This document shows positions 35,516 through 49,000 of a DNA stretch of 64,000 bases, in pieces; position 1 is the first letter of the stretch; each line of letters begins with the position of its first letter. The stretch covers positions 365,001 through 429,000 of the forward strand of contig JACEEZ010000329.1 in the NCBI GenBank assembly GCA_016584305.1, in the 5' to 3' direction. Both the position numbers and the translations under genes were made by a program. The notes under the pieces were generated by a model. It was not told the DNA's origin. It was given only the letters and a program-made list of their open reading frames with translations, and did no database searches. This stretch comes from Chionoecetes opilio (lineage: Eukaryota > Arthropoda > Malacostraca > Decapoda > Majidae).

Positions 35516-38500
35516 ATGGAATCTGACAGCGATGTGGAGGTAAGGAAGGATGCATTGACAGTAGTACTATATATACCTGTAGTAATAGTATTAGAAGTGT
35601 TGTAATTACACACATACTTTTACCTAGGGTCTCTGTAATATATTATTCAAGGTACTCTACTTTTACCTATAGTTGGCATACCTGTTAAAGATATTGCTAC
35701 CGTATTTATGTGTTAAGTGATTTATTTACTTTACTCTTTTTCCACATACCTGTATTAATAGTATCAGAAGTGTTATAACTACACACATACTTTTACCTAT
35801 AGTTGGCATACCTATTAAAATTATTGCTACTATATTTATGTTTTTTGTTATTTATTTACTAAACTTTTTTTCCCTTAGCATCCACACATCCAGACCAGGG
35901 TTACTGTACCTAAAGGGTTATTGTACCTAAAGTCTGCCCACTCTCTCACACTTTCACTTCCTCGTTACTCAAATGCTTCTTTTACATATAACTATTATTT
36001 TGTATTGACTGCTTTGCCAAGTTACTTCACACTTATCACCTACATCATAATTTACTGATAATTATAATCCAGCTAAGATATGATTCATTATTCCAGCAGA
36101 TTACCAGATAAAGGCTTGACTGCTGTTATCTGACAACATATTGAATATAGAAATCAAAATACAGTAGTGATAATATACTTCCTATTTGAATATGCATCAG
36201 ATGTCAGAATTTTTGGAGTACCTAATGTAATCATTAATTACATAAGTGGCACTAACCAAGTAATAATGCTGCCTTTTTAGACTACCAAACCTGTACTGCC
36301 TCTCCACTGAAACACAAACTAGACATGAATGTTTATATGAGTATCCCTTAATTTTGTGTTATTGGATAGTCTATGAACATTACATTATTTTCCCTCCTTC
36401 AGGAATCTAATCGAGAACATAAGAACATAAGAAAATAAGTAAGCTACAAGAGGCCGCGAGACCTACATACACGTGGTAGTTCCTGATACCTAACACAACC
36501 TACATCCACCTTTCTCCCCATCCATAAAATTGTCTAGCCTCCTTTTAAAACTCCCTATTGACTGCGCACTAACTACCTGATGACTGAGTCCATTCCAATC
36601 ATTTACCACCTTATTTGGAACCAGTTTCTCCCTATTTTTTTTTTTTTTTCATTCTTTTTTGCCTCTCCATTTGAACACAAACTAGACATAACTAAATGTT
36701 TATATAAGTATCCCTTAATTTTGTGTTATTGTATAGCCTATGAACCAAAGATAATATGTAAATCTCTATAACTATCCTTGCTATGAACATTATTAGCCCT
36801 CCTTCAGGAATCTAGTTAACACAGACCTCCCTCCACAGGCCTACTTGAACCAGCTGAGCCGCAAGACCCACCGCCTGAAGCAGGACAGCCGGCCCTGGGA
36901 AGACTCCGTGTCCTCTCCCTCAGGCGTTGACAATCAGCCGAGTGCCTCAAATGACCCTTCCTTAGCAGAGTCCAGGAAGCCCAAGACTCACCCGCAGGAA
37001 AAGACAGGAGGAGGACATATATCGGACATCACAGCTCTCAGTGAAAAATACAGCTTCAGTAAGGCTAAAAAGTCTGTCGGTAAAGATAGGTTTAGTAACT
37101 TAGAAGAGAAATACTTAAAAAAATACAGCCCAAAAGACAAGGTTAAAAGTCGTGAGGTTACCAAAGAAACAAAGCAGAGAAGAAACACAGCAGAAAGAAA
37201 TGAAGTGAGAGACAGAGCAGGTAGCAAGGTCGACACACACAGTGCTTATGGAGAAAGAAAAGCACCAGTTAATAGTTATGTGAACTCTTCAGAGGAAATT
37301 AATGATGAAAACCTAGCTCATTATTTAAGTGAAGTGACATTGGGTAGTGAGAAGTATGTGGGTGATAGAGACAATACTAGTAATGGTGAGTCTGATAGCA
37401 TGGATGAGGTGCTGAATCTGAAGAATATTATTAATGTTGAGGATATTCTAGGAAGGCAAGAGAACAGTGACACTTCTTTACAATCATCTCATTCTTCCAA
37501 CGTTAATGTCAATACACGAAGAAAGAATTCCCCAGAGAAAGTAAATATGAATCTAAAGCACAAGGCGATGCTGTTAAAGTCGCCCAAAAGGATCAAACCA
37601 AATCTCCGAGTGGAGTTAATATATTTTCAGCCTCAAAGTCAAGTTTATTTTACTCCAGTAACAACAAGATGAGGAAGAAGAAGAGGATCACCACCCACCT
37701 GTAAGATTACTTTTATCTCAGACGGGGGAGATGTTTTCCATTCCTCACAGAGAAAGACTTCCATTCAGCTCAATGCAATAAATGAAGACAAAGTAATGCT
37801 ACCAAATCCTCTAAAAAACAAAACCACAAAAGAAAAACAAAAGGGAGGTACGAGTCAGCCTCAGAAGACAGCATTTCATCAGCCTATGAGACCAGGATAC
37901 CTAAGCAGACTCCTGACAGTGACCAGAGTGAGGATGTTATAGTAGCCTCCACAGATATTACTTCTGAAGGAACACAGGAACCCACCATTGAGTCACAGGT
38001 GGAGGAGAATGTAGAGGTTTCCACATCAGGTAGTACTGTGAAAAGTGAAGGAAGCAAAGAGAATAGTCGTAGCGCACAGACAAGGTATTCTGAGGATGCA
38101 TCTTCACGAGGAAAGTCTCATAAACACCATAAAAACTCATCTGCCAAACATCGCGAGTCTGAAAGAAGGAAAGGCCACAAGCAAAGCCACGATCAGGACC
38201 ACACAAGGAGAAGAAAAGACCAGAAAACATCACACAAAAAGCGAAGAGACACCAAGCGAATTACACGAAAACGGAAACACAGACATAGATCCCCCTCATC
38301 ATCATCATCATCCTCATCCTCATCATCATCATCATCATCATCATCATTCATCATCAAGCAGCGAGTCGTCCTTCTCCAAGTCCAAGTCAGCCCGGCACAG
38401 ATCACACTCCCACCGGCGGCCCAGAAGAGGGACTCATGATCACAGGGTAAGGAATGAAGTATTAGGGTGTGGACGCTTTTGTGAAGTATTGATGTGGCTA

Positions 38501-41500
38501 GTGCAAAGTAGAATGAATGTACACCCTTATATATTATATATATGGCCACACAACTGTACGTTTCACAAGCTTATTTTTCATATACACAAGCCTAGTGAGA
38601 CATATATTCCAACCATTAAATTTTCTAATATTGAAGGACCTATGCCATTTTATGCTTTTTTCAATGGAATATTTGCAAAGATATATCATCAAGTATTTTA
38701 ACTAATTTTTTATGGGCTTTAGAAATGTTAGAAATTAATTCATCTTAAGTGAAGGAATATCATCACTCAATATCATTCGTTATAATCTTGCTATGAGCCT
38801 CAAGTTATCTGCCTCCAAGAAACTTTCCTCACTCACCCCCCTGTCCCAATTCCCAATTTATAATCTCTTTCCTCCAACAATTACATATCCTTCATTTGAT
38901 TTAACCATCTAGCTGTAACATCCGGTTCCTCTCCCCTTCCTCACCGTTTCACTCTTTCTCTCTAACCCCTCCCTTTTTTATGCTCTGCCATAGTGCCATA
39001 TGACCTCTGATGTCTGGCACATTTCCCCATTTTGGCATTACAATCAATCAATCCCCTAAGTGAGCCTCCCTCCCTGCAGCATGGTGGATGGCCATGCTGC
39101 TGCCTCCATGCTGCCCATTCTGTCCATGCTGCCTCGGCCCACTCGCTGCCAGCATTCACAGGTCAGTGGATGTCAACCAGAACACTCGGTAGCCTAACAA
39201 AAGGAAGCTACAAGAGGCAGGTAGTAGTATGTATAGTCTGGTTTTTTTAACAAGGCGTAAAATCCTGACCCCTTGCTGCTTACTGACTGATATTTGATGC
39301 CAGGAGAAGGGAATACTAAGTTTTTTCTTAATTACAGTTGTATTTTATCATAGTTAACCATATTATCAGGTAAATATAAGCATAATTTTAAGCATGAGAC
39401 CTTCAGATAGAAGGGAATTTTCGCCTTGCTAAAAAAAAAAAACTATAGTATGGTGTAATATGGTGTAGTATGTAGTAGAGTATATTACAGTAGTATAGTA
39501 TGTGGTATTGTATGTAGTATGGTGTAGTATGTGGTAGGTAGCAGTATGTGGTAGTTCCTGCTGCACTTACTACATACACCTTTCGTCCCTATCCATAACA
39601 TTGTCTAGTCTTCTTTTAAAATTCCCTATTGACTCCGCTCTATCAGTATTCCATCAATCGATTTATTTGTTAGCTTTTTACTCAAAATATTTCCAGGATT
39701 TATTATTTTTTTAATATATAGGGCTATACAGGTTGAAGTTCCCAAACTCGGCATCCCAAGACTCGGCAACACCCAAAACTCGGCTATGGTTCCGGATTTT
39801 CCAAAACACGGCAGAACACCCAAAACCCGGCGCGTAGTTGCCGGGTCGGCCGCTAGGTGCCACCACACTAGGCCGCTTGGTTTCTTATCGGTGAAATATA
39901 GCTTTTTTCCTACGTATTGAAGTATACAATCCTCTTTTTAGAATAATTTTGTCACCCTCACCACATTATAATGGACTCAGTGACCTAGTTTCGGGGTAGG
40001 AAGGGATTATCTAACTACCTTAATTTTTTTATGTGATTTTCATGCTTTTTTTCTCCTTAATATATCTACGTCCTAAAAGTTGGAAAATTCCATTACTCGG
40101 TTTGGGAACTTCAACCTGTACTGTATTATACTGAATTTTTGTGTGTGTTTGAGTGATCTGCTCTGTGTTAATGCCACCCCACATATTTGGGAGAATGTTT
40201 AATGTACGTATAGGAAAATGAAAAAAAATGAATCTTGTGTTTTCCTTTTTACTTCTTTATTCTAGTGGGCTATACTGGCTGAAAAGATGACTAATGGCTT
40301 AGATATGGCTGAATGTTTAAGGGATTATGAGGGAGCAATTCAAATCATAATTGGATATCCATTGTATGTATGTATTAATGGATTGGATTGTGAGATAGTG
40401 ATGTCAAGATTGGAAAATGAGAATCAAAGTTTTACTTTCTGAGAAGATTGGTTATTAGTAGCATGAGCCTGACTTACCATATATGCATTGGTTATTAGTA
40501 GCATGAGCCTGACTTACCATATATGCATTGGTTATTAGTAGCATGAGCCTGACTTACCATATATGCATTGGTTATTAGTAGCATGAGCCTGACTTACCAT
40601 ATATGCAAGTGATTTCCTGAAAGTTAAGACAATATATTTGCATTATTAGTTTTGGTTTAGACTGGTACTTACAAAAAATGGGTGATGTTCTCGCTTTGTA
40701 TGCAAATTTACTGACCATGTGCAAGTTTAGGTTAAAGAAGATCATGAAGTTCAAAAGTATAGGATAGTAATAACTGATAAAAGATAATTGATTTTGCCAC
40801 AGTTTAGGGTTAGGGAAAGTAGTGCATCAACTGGTGATAGCTTGGGAAAGGTCTGAAAGTGCAACTACACTGACATAATATTGCACAAGCACTGAAGGAC
40901 AGAGGAGAAGGTGGAAGAGTACTGCAGGATATTCATACAAGAGATATATAACAGTGTCTTCAAAACAAGGCGGCGGACGGCGCAATTACCGGTCTACTCG
41001 CAAACTTGCGTCGCCTACTTTCCCCCAAAAAAACAGATATTTCAGAGAAATGCAGACTAGGTTTCTTTTATGAAGAAACCACTAGGAAAATGGCCCATAA
41101 ATATTGTATGAAAGGAGTGAATTTGACCCTGAAAAACAGCCAGAATGCATATTTTAACACCTTCAAAGGCGTGGGCTTCCGGGGGCCACTTAGGCCCCGG
41201 ACCCCCGGCCTATCAAGCAGCGCCTCGCTTCGCTCGGCTTTCAATCAATCTCCACCTCCTACTTTCTTCATTCCAACTCCTACTTTAAAAGAAAATGAAA
41301 ACACTACATATAATCAACATGTTAGCTATGAACTGCAAAAAATTTAAGCTGTATATTTTTTATTTAAATCTATGCACCATACACACAGCTATCACCTCTT
41401 CTTTTAGTCCATTGCAGGCATCTAAAAGTAGTATCTATAATTTGCTTTGTATTATCCTAATGAAACTATTACACATATATATTTGTATTTATTCGCACAT

Positions 41501-43480
41501 TAGATCAATCAGTCTGTCAGCCCATGTTAATCCATGTTACAGGTGGCAGAAGCAGCAGCTATCACTTTTTTTTGTGTCCATTACAGGCATCTAAAAGTAG
41601 TACCTATCTATAATTTACTTTGTATTATCCTAAAGAAATTCAATTATTTATTTGTATATATTCACACATTAGGTTAAGCAGTCTGCCAGCTCATCCTAAT
41701 CAATGTCGAACAGGAACTACCACGTAGGTCTCACAACCTCTTGTAGCTTCCTTATTTGTTTTGCTTTGCTTTAGTACTAAAATTCATTCCCTCATGTCTA
41801 TTTGTTATGTTGTTGTTTTTCCTGTATGCCTTCGGGTGAGAATAAAATTATTATTATTATTATTATTATTATTATGTTCTAATGTTGTTATGTTCCAGGT
41901 GTCAGCGGCAGTGTGTCATATGGCGGTGGTCTGGGGGTGCAGGAGGTGATGCAGCAGCAGGTGGCCCTCGTGAGGCAGTTCCTGGACAGCCAGCAGGTGA
42001 TGTACCAAGCCTACACCTCCACCCTCATCTCCTCCCACCACTATACCTCCCTGCGCCGCACGGAGAAGGTGGGTTGCAGCACCTCATGTCACCTTATGTT
42101 GTGTTGTGTTATGTTACCTAATCATGGTCCTAATGGCTCAGATTACTTACTTTACTGTTCCTTCCTGGGTTTTTGATACACATCTTAATTCTTAAGTTTA
42201 TTTCTCACAATAAGGCACCAATATATGAAACACAAAGAACTAAATAAATACCATCACCATTCATTAATTGTGTGCTATATACCTTATACTATAAACAACT
42301 CCCAACACTCAAGACAGCACACTTACTATTAATAACCTGTGAAGCAATGCATCTATTATCTGTTTTTTCCGTATTTGGTTTATTGTACTTCTTTCATTAA
42401 GGAGCAAAGGCACAGAACGTAGACATTCATATTTCTGTGATCCATGTGTTTATATAAGAAAAATGGCTATTCTTTTAGTTTATACTCAGGTTAGTATTAT
42501 CACCTCTGGAGCAATGCATCTATTATCTGCTTTAACGCATATTGTTTATTATTTTTTTTCATTAAGGAGCTAAGGTATATAACATAGACATTCATATATC
42601 TGTGATCCATGTGTTTATAGGAGAAAAATGGCTATTCTTTTAATTTATACTTTTGGTTTTGGCAGAGAAGACACTCACTTTTCTTGATGAGTCCAAGGAA
42701 TTATCACATATTCCTTATACACAACAGGATGCCCATGTAGCTACACGTATATAGCTACAACAGACTTCTTTAGAACCTTAGTGTGTTGTGTGTGAATAGA
42801 TGGATGGGTAGGTGTTCTGTGTTCAGCATTCTATTGACTCAGTTCACTATTGTTTCTGAGTATGGTGGCTTAGTGTGCTGTTCTTTTGAATGCCTTAAGG
42901 ACAATTACATTATTTACTGCTATTTATGCCAGGTATAATGGTCTAACTTACTACTTGTTCTGATGGTAATACTAATCCAACTGCTATTTTGTCATAAGTA
43001 TTTTTACATTACTGAGTCCTGAGCACTTCTTCCTCTCTTCTTTCTTCTTCCTCCCTCTTCCCTTGTTCTTGTCTCGCTGGCCTCTTGTAACTTCCTTATT
43101 TTCTTATAATGTTTTATATTACTGAGACATGGGTACTTCTTCCTCTATTCCTTCCTCTTCCTCTTCTCTTTTCTTCTTCCTCCCTCTTCCCTTCTTCTTG
43201 TCTCGCGGACTCTTGTAGCTTCCTTATTTTCTTATGTTCTTATGTTATTGATGGCATATTGTTGCCTTCCAGTACATAAACCTCTATTCCTTCTTCCTCT
43301 TCTTCCATCTTCCTTCCTCTGCCTTTCTTCTTGTCTCGCAGCCTCTTGTAGCTTTCATTGTTCTAATGTTATTGATGTCATGGTGTTGCCTTGCAGTACA
43401 TAAAGAAGAGGAAGCCGCCCCTCACCTTCCCCGAGGCCTACAGGCTAGTCAAGGAAGAGATGGAGGCCTCGGAAAGATGA
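35516..43480 (+). CDS. C19orf44-like (DUF4614-type) protein, frame broken as assembled
   Basis: Function unknown. Coding segments (+): 35516-35539 (MESDSDVE), 36839-38446, probably 39080-39161, 41899-42068, 43397-43480 (TGA). The last four junctions have compatible phases. The C-terminus, EVMQQQVALVRQFLDSQQ, then YIKKRKPPLTFPEAYRLV, resembles the conserved end of vertebrate C19orf44 (QQLSLTQQFI...YHTLEEAKEYI); EDSISSAYETR in the middle also fits. The big exon encodes a Ser/Lys-rich N-region and a Lys/Arg/His-Ser tract with a TCA-repeat poly-Ser run. Its coding signal changes frame near 37560-37600, 37655-37670, 37800-37850 and 38340. A 50-bp GT-AG gap at 37701-37750 could be a tiny intron. 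Sequencing error or pseudogene are both possible. Confidence 0.6.
36415..36640 (-). mobile_element. LINE 3' tail, family A (reverse)
   Basis: Reverse copy with AAGCTACAAGAGGCC, CACGTGGTAGTTCCTG and ATCCACCTTTC, extending to CCTTTTAAAACTCCC and ACTGAGTCCATTCCAATC. Lies in intron 1 of the C19orf44-like gene. Confidence 0.75.
38299..38347. repeat. (TCA)n coding trinucleotide repeat
   Basis: Imperfect TCA/TCC run encoding poly-Ser in the C19orf44-like frame. One base out of register at its 3' end (ATCATTCATC) causes the last frame change. Confidence 0.85.
38930..39056 (+). mobile_element. LINE 3' tail with (AATC)n, family C
   Basis: GCCATAGTGCCATATGACC, CTGATGTCTGGCACATT and TTTTGGCATTA end in (AATC)n. 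The same unit is at 62826-63029. Confidence 0.75.
39729..40118. mobile_element. pogo-like MITE with 24-bp inverted ends
   Basis: Ends CAGGTTGAAGTTCCCAAAC and GTTTGGGAACTTCAACCTG, flanked by TA at 39727-39728 and 40119-40120. 390 bp, no coding capacity. Interior has repeated ACTCGGC motifs. In the C19orf44-like intron. Confidence 0.85.
40450..40607. repeat. 40-bp tandem repeat, four near-perfect copies
   Basis: Unit contains GGTTATTAGTAGCATGAGCC and TGACTTACCATATATGCA. The copies are essentially identical, so the expansion is recent. Confidence 0.97.
41385..41705. repeat. Approx. 165-bp tandem duplication
   Basis: Two copies sharing GCATCTAAAAGTAGTA, TTTGTATTATCCTAA and CAGTCTGCCAGC-type sequence. 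Confidence 0.8.
42344..42660. repeat. Approx. 160-bp tandem duplication
   Basis: Two copies sharing GCAATGCATCTATTATCTG, TCATTAAGGAGC and AAAAATGGCTATTCTTTTA. Confidence 0.85.
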
Positions 43481-43493
43481 CACATATCGGGTT

Positions 43494-43499
43494 AATAAA
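43494..43499 (+). terminator. Poly(A) signal AATAAA of the C19orf44-like gene
   Basis: AATAAA 13 bp after the TGA stop, within GGGTTAATAAAAG. Confidence 0.65.
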
Positions 43500-43640
43500 A
43501 GTCAACTGAAGACCTACTGTGTTTGTGTAAATTTATTCACATGAAGAAATATGACAAGTGGTAGGCTATATTCCAACATTTCCTGTTCTTTATTTGCAGC
43601 CATGAAATTTAAGGATGAAGTGTTAGAGTATTCAAGGTGG

Positions 43641-43946
43641 TAAGGTAAAGATGGGAGCATACGCTGAGCTGCGCGTGGCATGCGGTGCTCATCTCCGTGG
43701 CATTAGCCTTTAGAGCCTGTGGTGGGTGAGGACCCATTACCCCGGGACACAGGGCTAGTGTGACTCCCGGGTTACCACAGTTACCTTCCCCAGGTTACCC
43801 CAGGTACCCATTTATCAACCCCGAAAGGAAGGAAGAACAGCTGGGTAGGCTGGTCACCGACTTGCCCTGGCCCGGGATCGAACCAGGGCCCGCAGATTCG
43901 TAGCCAGGCACGCGAGCCACTGCACCACGGAGGCGACACCACCACG
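43641..43946 (-). mobile_element. tRNA-Arg-like SINE, copy 2 (reverse)
   Basis: Differs from 17202-17516 at only a handful of positions. ATTCAAGGTGG at 43630-43640 and 43947-43957 is a perfect 11-bp target-site duplication. Confidence 0.92.
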
Positions 43947-44629
43947 ATTCAAGGTGGAAAGGAAGTAATTGTGAAAGGATTAGAGGTTGTTAGAATGCTG
44001 TATAGGAACATGTACTAGTGAAGACAGTTGAATTTGTATAATGGAGTCTTATAGAATATTCAAGGTGGAAAGGAAGGAAAGATTGTGAAAGGATTGGAGT
44101 GTGTTAATTAGAATGCTGTATGGCACGTGAAGAGGAGAGAAGGTGGTGAGGCATTGGAGAGAGCTGCTGGAGTGGAAGTGCCAGGTTGCCATCCACCGGG
44201 CAGGCCAAGGAAGACATGGAGGCAGTGTGTGTGTTGAAGAGGATATGGCAGCATTAGGCATTGAAGAGGTTGAGGCAATGGATAGAGATAGTTGGAAGCG
44301 TATCATCGGCCATCTAAACACATAAGATATAATGGGAAAATCTGACGTTAAACAGAAAGAACATGTATTAGTAAAAACTACTACTGTGGCCACTTTCTTG
44401 AGGGGGCTCTAAGGAACAGGCATTAAAACAGATGGGTAGATTCTTGTCAGTGAAACCTTATGCTTGTAAGGACTACTAGGACAAGCAGTTGTTGGCATGG
44501 AGGTTATGAAAAGTAGAAAAAAATGGACTGACGAAATGTAAGAAACAGCAGAAATAGGCAAGACCAACAGGAATATTTTTAGATGCATGAAAACCAATTC
44601 AGCCGTCAATGTCTGCCAAGCTTAATTTG

Positions 44630-44965
44630 TTTTAATTTATAAGGGATATTATTTTTTTTTTTTATTTATAAGGGATATTAATTTTTTTTTTTATTTATAA
44701 GGGATATTAATTTTTTTATTTTATTTATAAGGGATATTAATAAAAAAAATTATTTATAAGGGATATTAATTTATTTGTAATTTATAAGGGATATTAATTT
44801 ATTTGTAATTTATAAGGGATATTCATTTATTTGTAATTTATAAGGGATATTCATTTATTTGTAATATATAAGGGATATTAATTTATTTGTAATTTATAAG
44901 GGATATTAATTTATTTGTAATTTATAAGGGATATTAATTTATTTGTAATTTATAAGGGATATTCT
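44630..44965. repeat. 27-bp tandem repeat TTTATAAGGGATATTAATTT
   Basis: About a dozen copies. The early ones have T-runs; later ones have the spacer ATTTGTAA. Confidence 0.95.
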
Positions 44966-45398
44966 TACTAGTTGATTATGGAAAGGGTTGAAAGGACAGG
45001 GAGAGAATGGATAGAAGAGAAGATAGTAGGACAAGAAGAGAATGGATGGAAGATGAGTAAAAAAGGAAAGGACAAAGAATGGATGAAAGGAGAGAAGAGA
45101 AGATAGGACAGGAAGAGAATGGATGGAAGAGGTTGAGGAAATGATTATGGAAGTTAGGTACTGGTAGAGACAACAATAACAACAATAAGTGTGCAAGATG
45201 TAGAAAATTTGCTCTGTGTTTGGTCTCATTTTATTATCATTCTCTATAGGTACAGGAACGACCGATATAAGGGCCCAATTTAACTTTATTTTATTGAGGT
45301 ACCTGTAAGTGCAGAATAAAAATCAAACCAACTACCCACCAAGATCAAGATTAAGATTAAAAGGCCGAGAAACCGAAAGAAGTTACTATTAGAACAAC

Positions 45399-46003
45399 AT
45401 GGCAGACACTCCTGGGGCAATTGTAGAAAGAGCGGCCATAAAAGCTGCTCTGAAGAGGGAATTCCGGAAGCAGGCGACGAACCCCCACCGGCATGCCTCA
45501 GGGGAAGGAGGCGCCCTGGTAAGGATGATGTCTGAAGGCGCAAATAGAAAGAATAGACATAAGTACCGACTTCACAAATTTCAGTTCAGCTTTTTATTAC
45601 CGTATGCCTGCTTTATTTTACTATATCCTCTTGTATTATTGTATTGTCAGTCATTGCATTGTTGTATCTATGGTTTGCACGGTGAATAGCAGGTGATTTG
45701 TGCCTCGTTGGATAGTTAATAGGGTTACGAGGGAGGCCGGTGTCTGCACAGGTATGTACGATGGGTTACAGGGAGTTTCGTACACAAGTTGTTTCGGTAA
45801 ATTTCCAGATTAACACCGAACTCACTTTGGTGGACGAAACTATTTTTTTCTGGTGTGTTTTTATGTGTTTTGAATGAATCTGCTAACCGTTTCTGTCGCA
45901 AAATTTTTTTTTTTTTTTTTTTTTTCTGCAAAAATGACAAAAAAAAAAAAAAAAACCTATACCTAACCTAACCTAATCTATACCTAACCTAACCTTTACC
46001 TAA

Positions 46004-46041
<38 letters not shown>

Positions 46042-49000
46042 CGACAGAAACGGTTAGCAGATTCATTCGAAACACATAAAAACACCAGAAAAAAATAGTT
46101 TCGTCCACCAAAGTGAGTTCGGTGTTAATCTGGAATAATACCGTTGTTTCGTACCCGAGTTTTGTTAGTTGTTTCGTACACTGATTTTGAGTTTTTTCGT
46201 ACATACCTGGTGTCATTTCGTAACTCTAGTAATCAAGTTTAACTGAGCTGAGTGTACGAAACGACTATGGTTTTATATAGACTATGAAACAACTTTTTGG
46301 TGTACAAATCTACTGGTGTACGAAACAACTTGTGTACGAACTGACTGCACCCCGTACGAGGACCAGCTTGACCCCAGGTGACCTTAGGTGAACACAGGTC
46401 ATGATGGTGTTGGTCGGAAACAGGGTAGTCAGACAAGATTGCGAAAACAGATTGCAAGATACTACATGCTAACTCAAACTCGAGGTAATGGAAAAAAAAA
46501 AAGTTGATTAATGGAAAAGTAAATTCAGAAAGTAATGGAGCTTTAACAAGTTTAACAAGTTTAACAAGTTAGGTTAGTTTAGGTTCAGAGTTTATCATCT
46601 TCCTGTTACCTTTTTTTGATGGAACTATTATTTTTGATAGATTTGGATACGTATGTTGAATTATAATTTTTTTTTTTTTTTTTTTCTTTTTATTAAGTGA
46701 ATGAAAACCTTTTGGTAAAATTCTCGAGTCCTTTCCCGCCCTTATAAGTGAGCTTTTTTCCTCCATACTTTCACAGATCCCTTCAGACATCTCTAAAACT
46801 TAGCTTTATAAGGTGGGGGAGAGATAAAAAAAATGAAAAAAATTACAAACCTAACCTAACCTTACCAGTAACCTCCTAGCGAGACCTAAGGGCGAGAAAG
46901 AACTAGAATTTTACCAGGTTAGGTTAGGTTATATTGAGGTTAGGTTAGTAATTTTTTTTTTTTTTACCTCCCCCACTTTATAATTACGTTTTAGAGGTAT
47001 CTAAAGGGATCTGTGAAGGTCTGGAGGAAACTAATAAGGGCGGGAAAGGACTCTAGAATTATACCAACCTTTGTTGACCTTTTGGAATTGGACGTGTAAA
47101 AAATTGTCAGACTGAAAAAAACTTGGTTATTGTTGAATTTTGTTTAGAGATTGCAACTAGATAATATTAGCTGAGAACAACCCATTCCTTAACACTTAGC
47201 CAGCAGACAAGAGAAAATGCACATACTGTATACCTCTAGTGACAACATATTTTTATCATTTCTTGAGGCTTATAACTTAGATCAGGTGTATCATTAACAT
47301 TGCCATTACTGTCACATAACAAGAAATAACGGATTCAAGCTGGAAAAGCGTATATTTAGAAAGGAAATAGGGAAGAACTGGTTTACTAATAGGGTGATAA
47401 ATGATTGGAATGGTCATTGGTCAGCCGTCAGGTGGTCAGTGCGGAGTCAACAGGGAGCTGTAAAAAGGAGGCTGGATAAATTTATGGATGGGGATGAAAG
47501 GTGGATGTAGGTAGTGTTAAGTAACAGGAACTACCACGTGTAGTTCTCACGGCCTCTTGTAGCTTCTTTATTTTCTTATGTTCTTGACGTCATTAACATT
47601 GCCTTCACCATTAACCCCTTCACGCCCAGATCTTTCCTTTGCTATAAATAATCGTCTGTTTTTAGCCATAAAATTACGAAAAGTAACTAAATATACCAAA
47701 TTGATTAGTCGACAAGGATACTAAACAGGTCGTATCTATAAAATATTGCTTATACTCACAAAAAATTGTCTAATGGTAGCCAAATTACAATGGAAATTAC
47801 GTTCTGGGCCTCAAAGGGTTAAGAGCCGTTTTTCCCCCTTCCTTCGCAGTTTGACCCGGCTCTGCAGCGGTTCATGTCCATGAAAGCCACGCAGTATGAC
47901 TACTTCAAGCCAACCCCCAAAGCCTCATTCATGGGCCTCATGTTCATCGCTGTTCCCATCATAGGCTATGGATTGCTGCTGAAGAGAGACAAGGTTAGTG
48001 TGCATGGGGAACAAAACTCATCCCTTCCCCTTATTAGTGATGCACACTCTCTCACCTTTATTAAGATTTTATAATGTAATTGGAAACCATTGCTAGTAAG
48101 AATAATGGTGAAGATCGAAGTAAATAAAGTTCTAAAAGTAGAAGTTTTGAGGTTATACTAAAGCTTTATTTGGCTCTAGTCAGACCTCACCAATGCGGTA
48201 CAGTTTGGACCCCGTATTATTGGATGGATATAGCATTGTTAAAATCAGTGCAGAGAAGGATGACCAAAATGATACAGGGGATGCATAACTTTAGTTATGA
48301 ATAAAGATTGAAGCAATTAAATTTATACTCATTCAAGAGGCGTAGAGTAAGGGGCGATCTGATGGTAGTTTTAAGTGGTTAAAGGGATATGATAAAGGAG
48401 ATGTAGGTAAAGTTCTTACGGGTAGTAATCAGGGTAGAACAAGAAGTACCTAACGAATTCAAACTGGGAAAAACGTAGATTTAAAAAAGAAATAGGGAGA
48501 AACTGGTTGACAAATAGGGTGGTAGACAATTGGAGTGGACTCAGTTATCAGGTAGTTAGTGCAGAGTCAATAGGGAGTTTTAAAAGGAGGCTGGATAATT
48601 TTATGGATGGGGATGAAAGGTGGGTGTAGGTAGTTTAAGTAACAGGAACTACCACGTGTAGGTCTCACGGCCTCTTGTAGCTTCCTTATGTTCTTATGTA
48701 AGTATTTATATTAGTCAACTGTTAGAGTAGCATGTGTCATGGGGTTGAAGGTAAGCATGTACAAGATGACTAGTTAAATTCCAATGTCGCTTGATTGTTT
48801 TAATTAAATCTGTTGTTTAGGTGACTTGCCAAACTACCTAATCACTTGTACACCCTTAGAGCAAGGGCCAATTTTGGTACACAAGTAATGCAATACGTAT
48901 TTTTTATGTTCAACCCCTAAATGCCAGCCATCACCACCATGTGTCTTGAGCCCCAGCCAGGGAAAAGCACATCATTTGAATTCTTTCAGCAGTAGAATAA

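Noticed and set aside
38193..38549. Minus-strand frame with a poly-Asp run
   Set aside because: Antisense of the TCA repeat in the C19orf44-like exon.
40450..40607. CRISPR-like array
   Set aside because: Head-to-tail repeats with no unique spacers; eukaryotic context.
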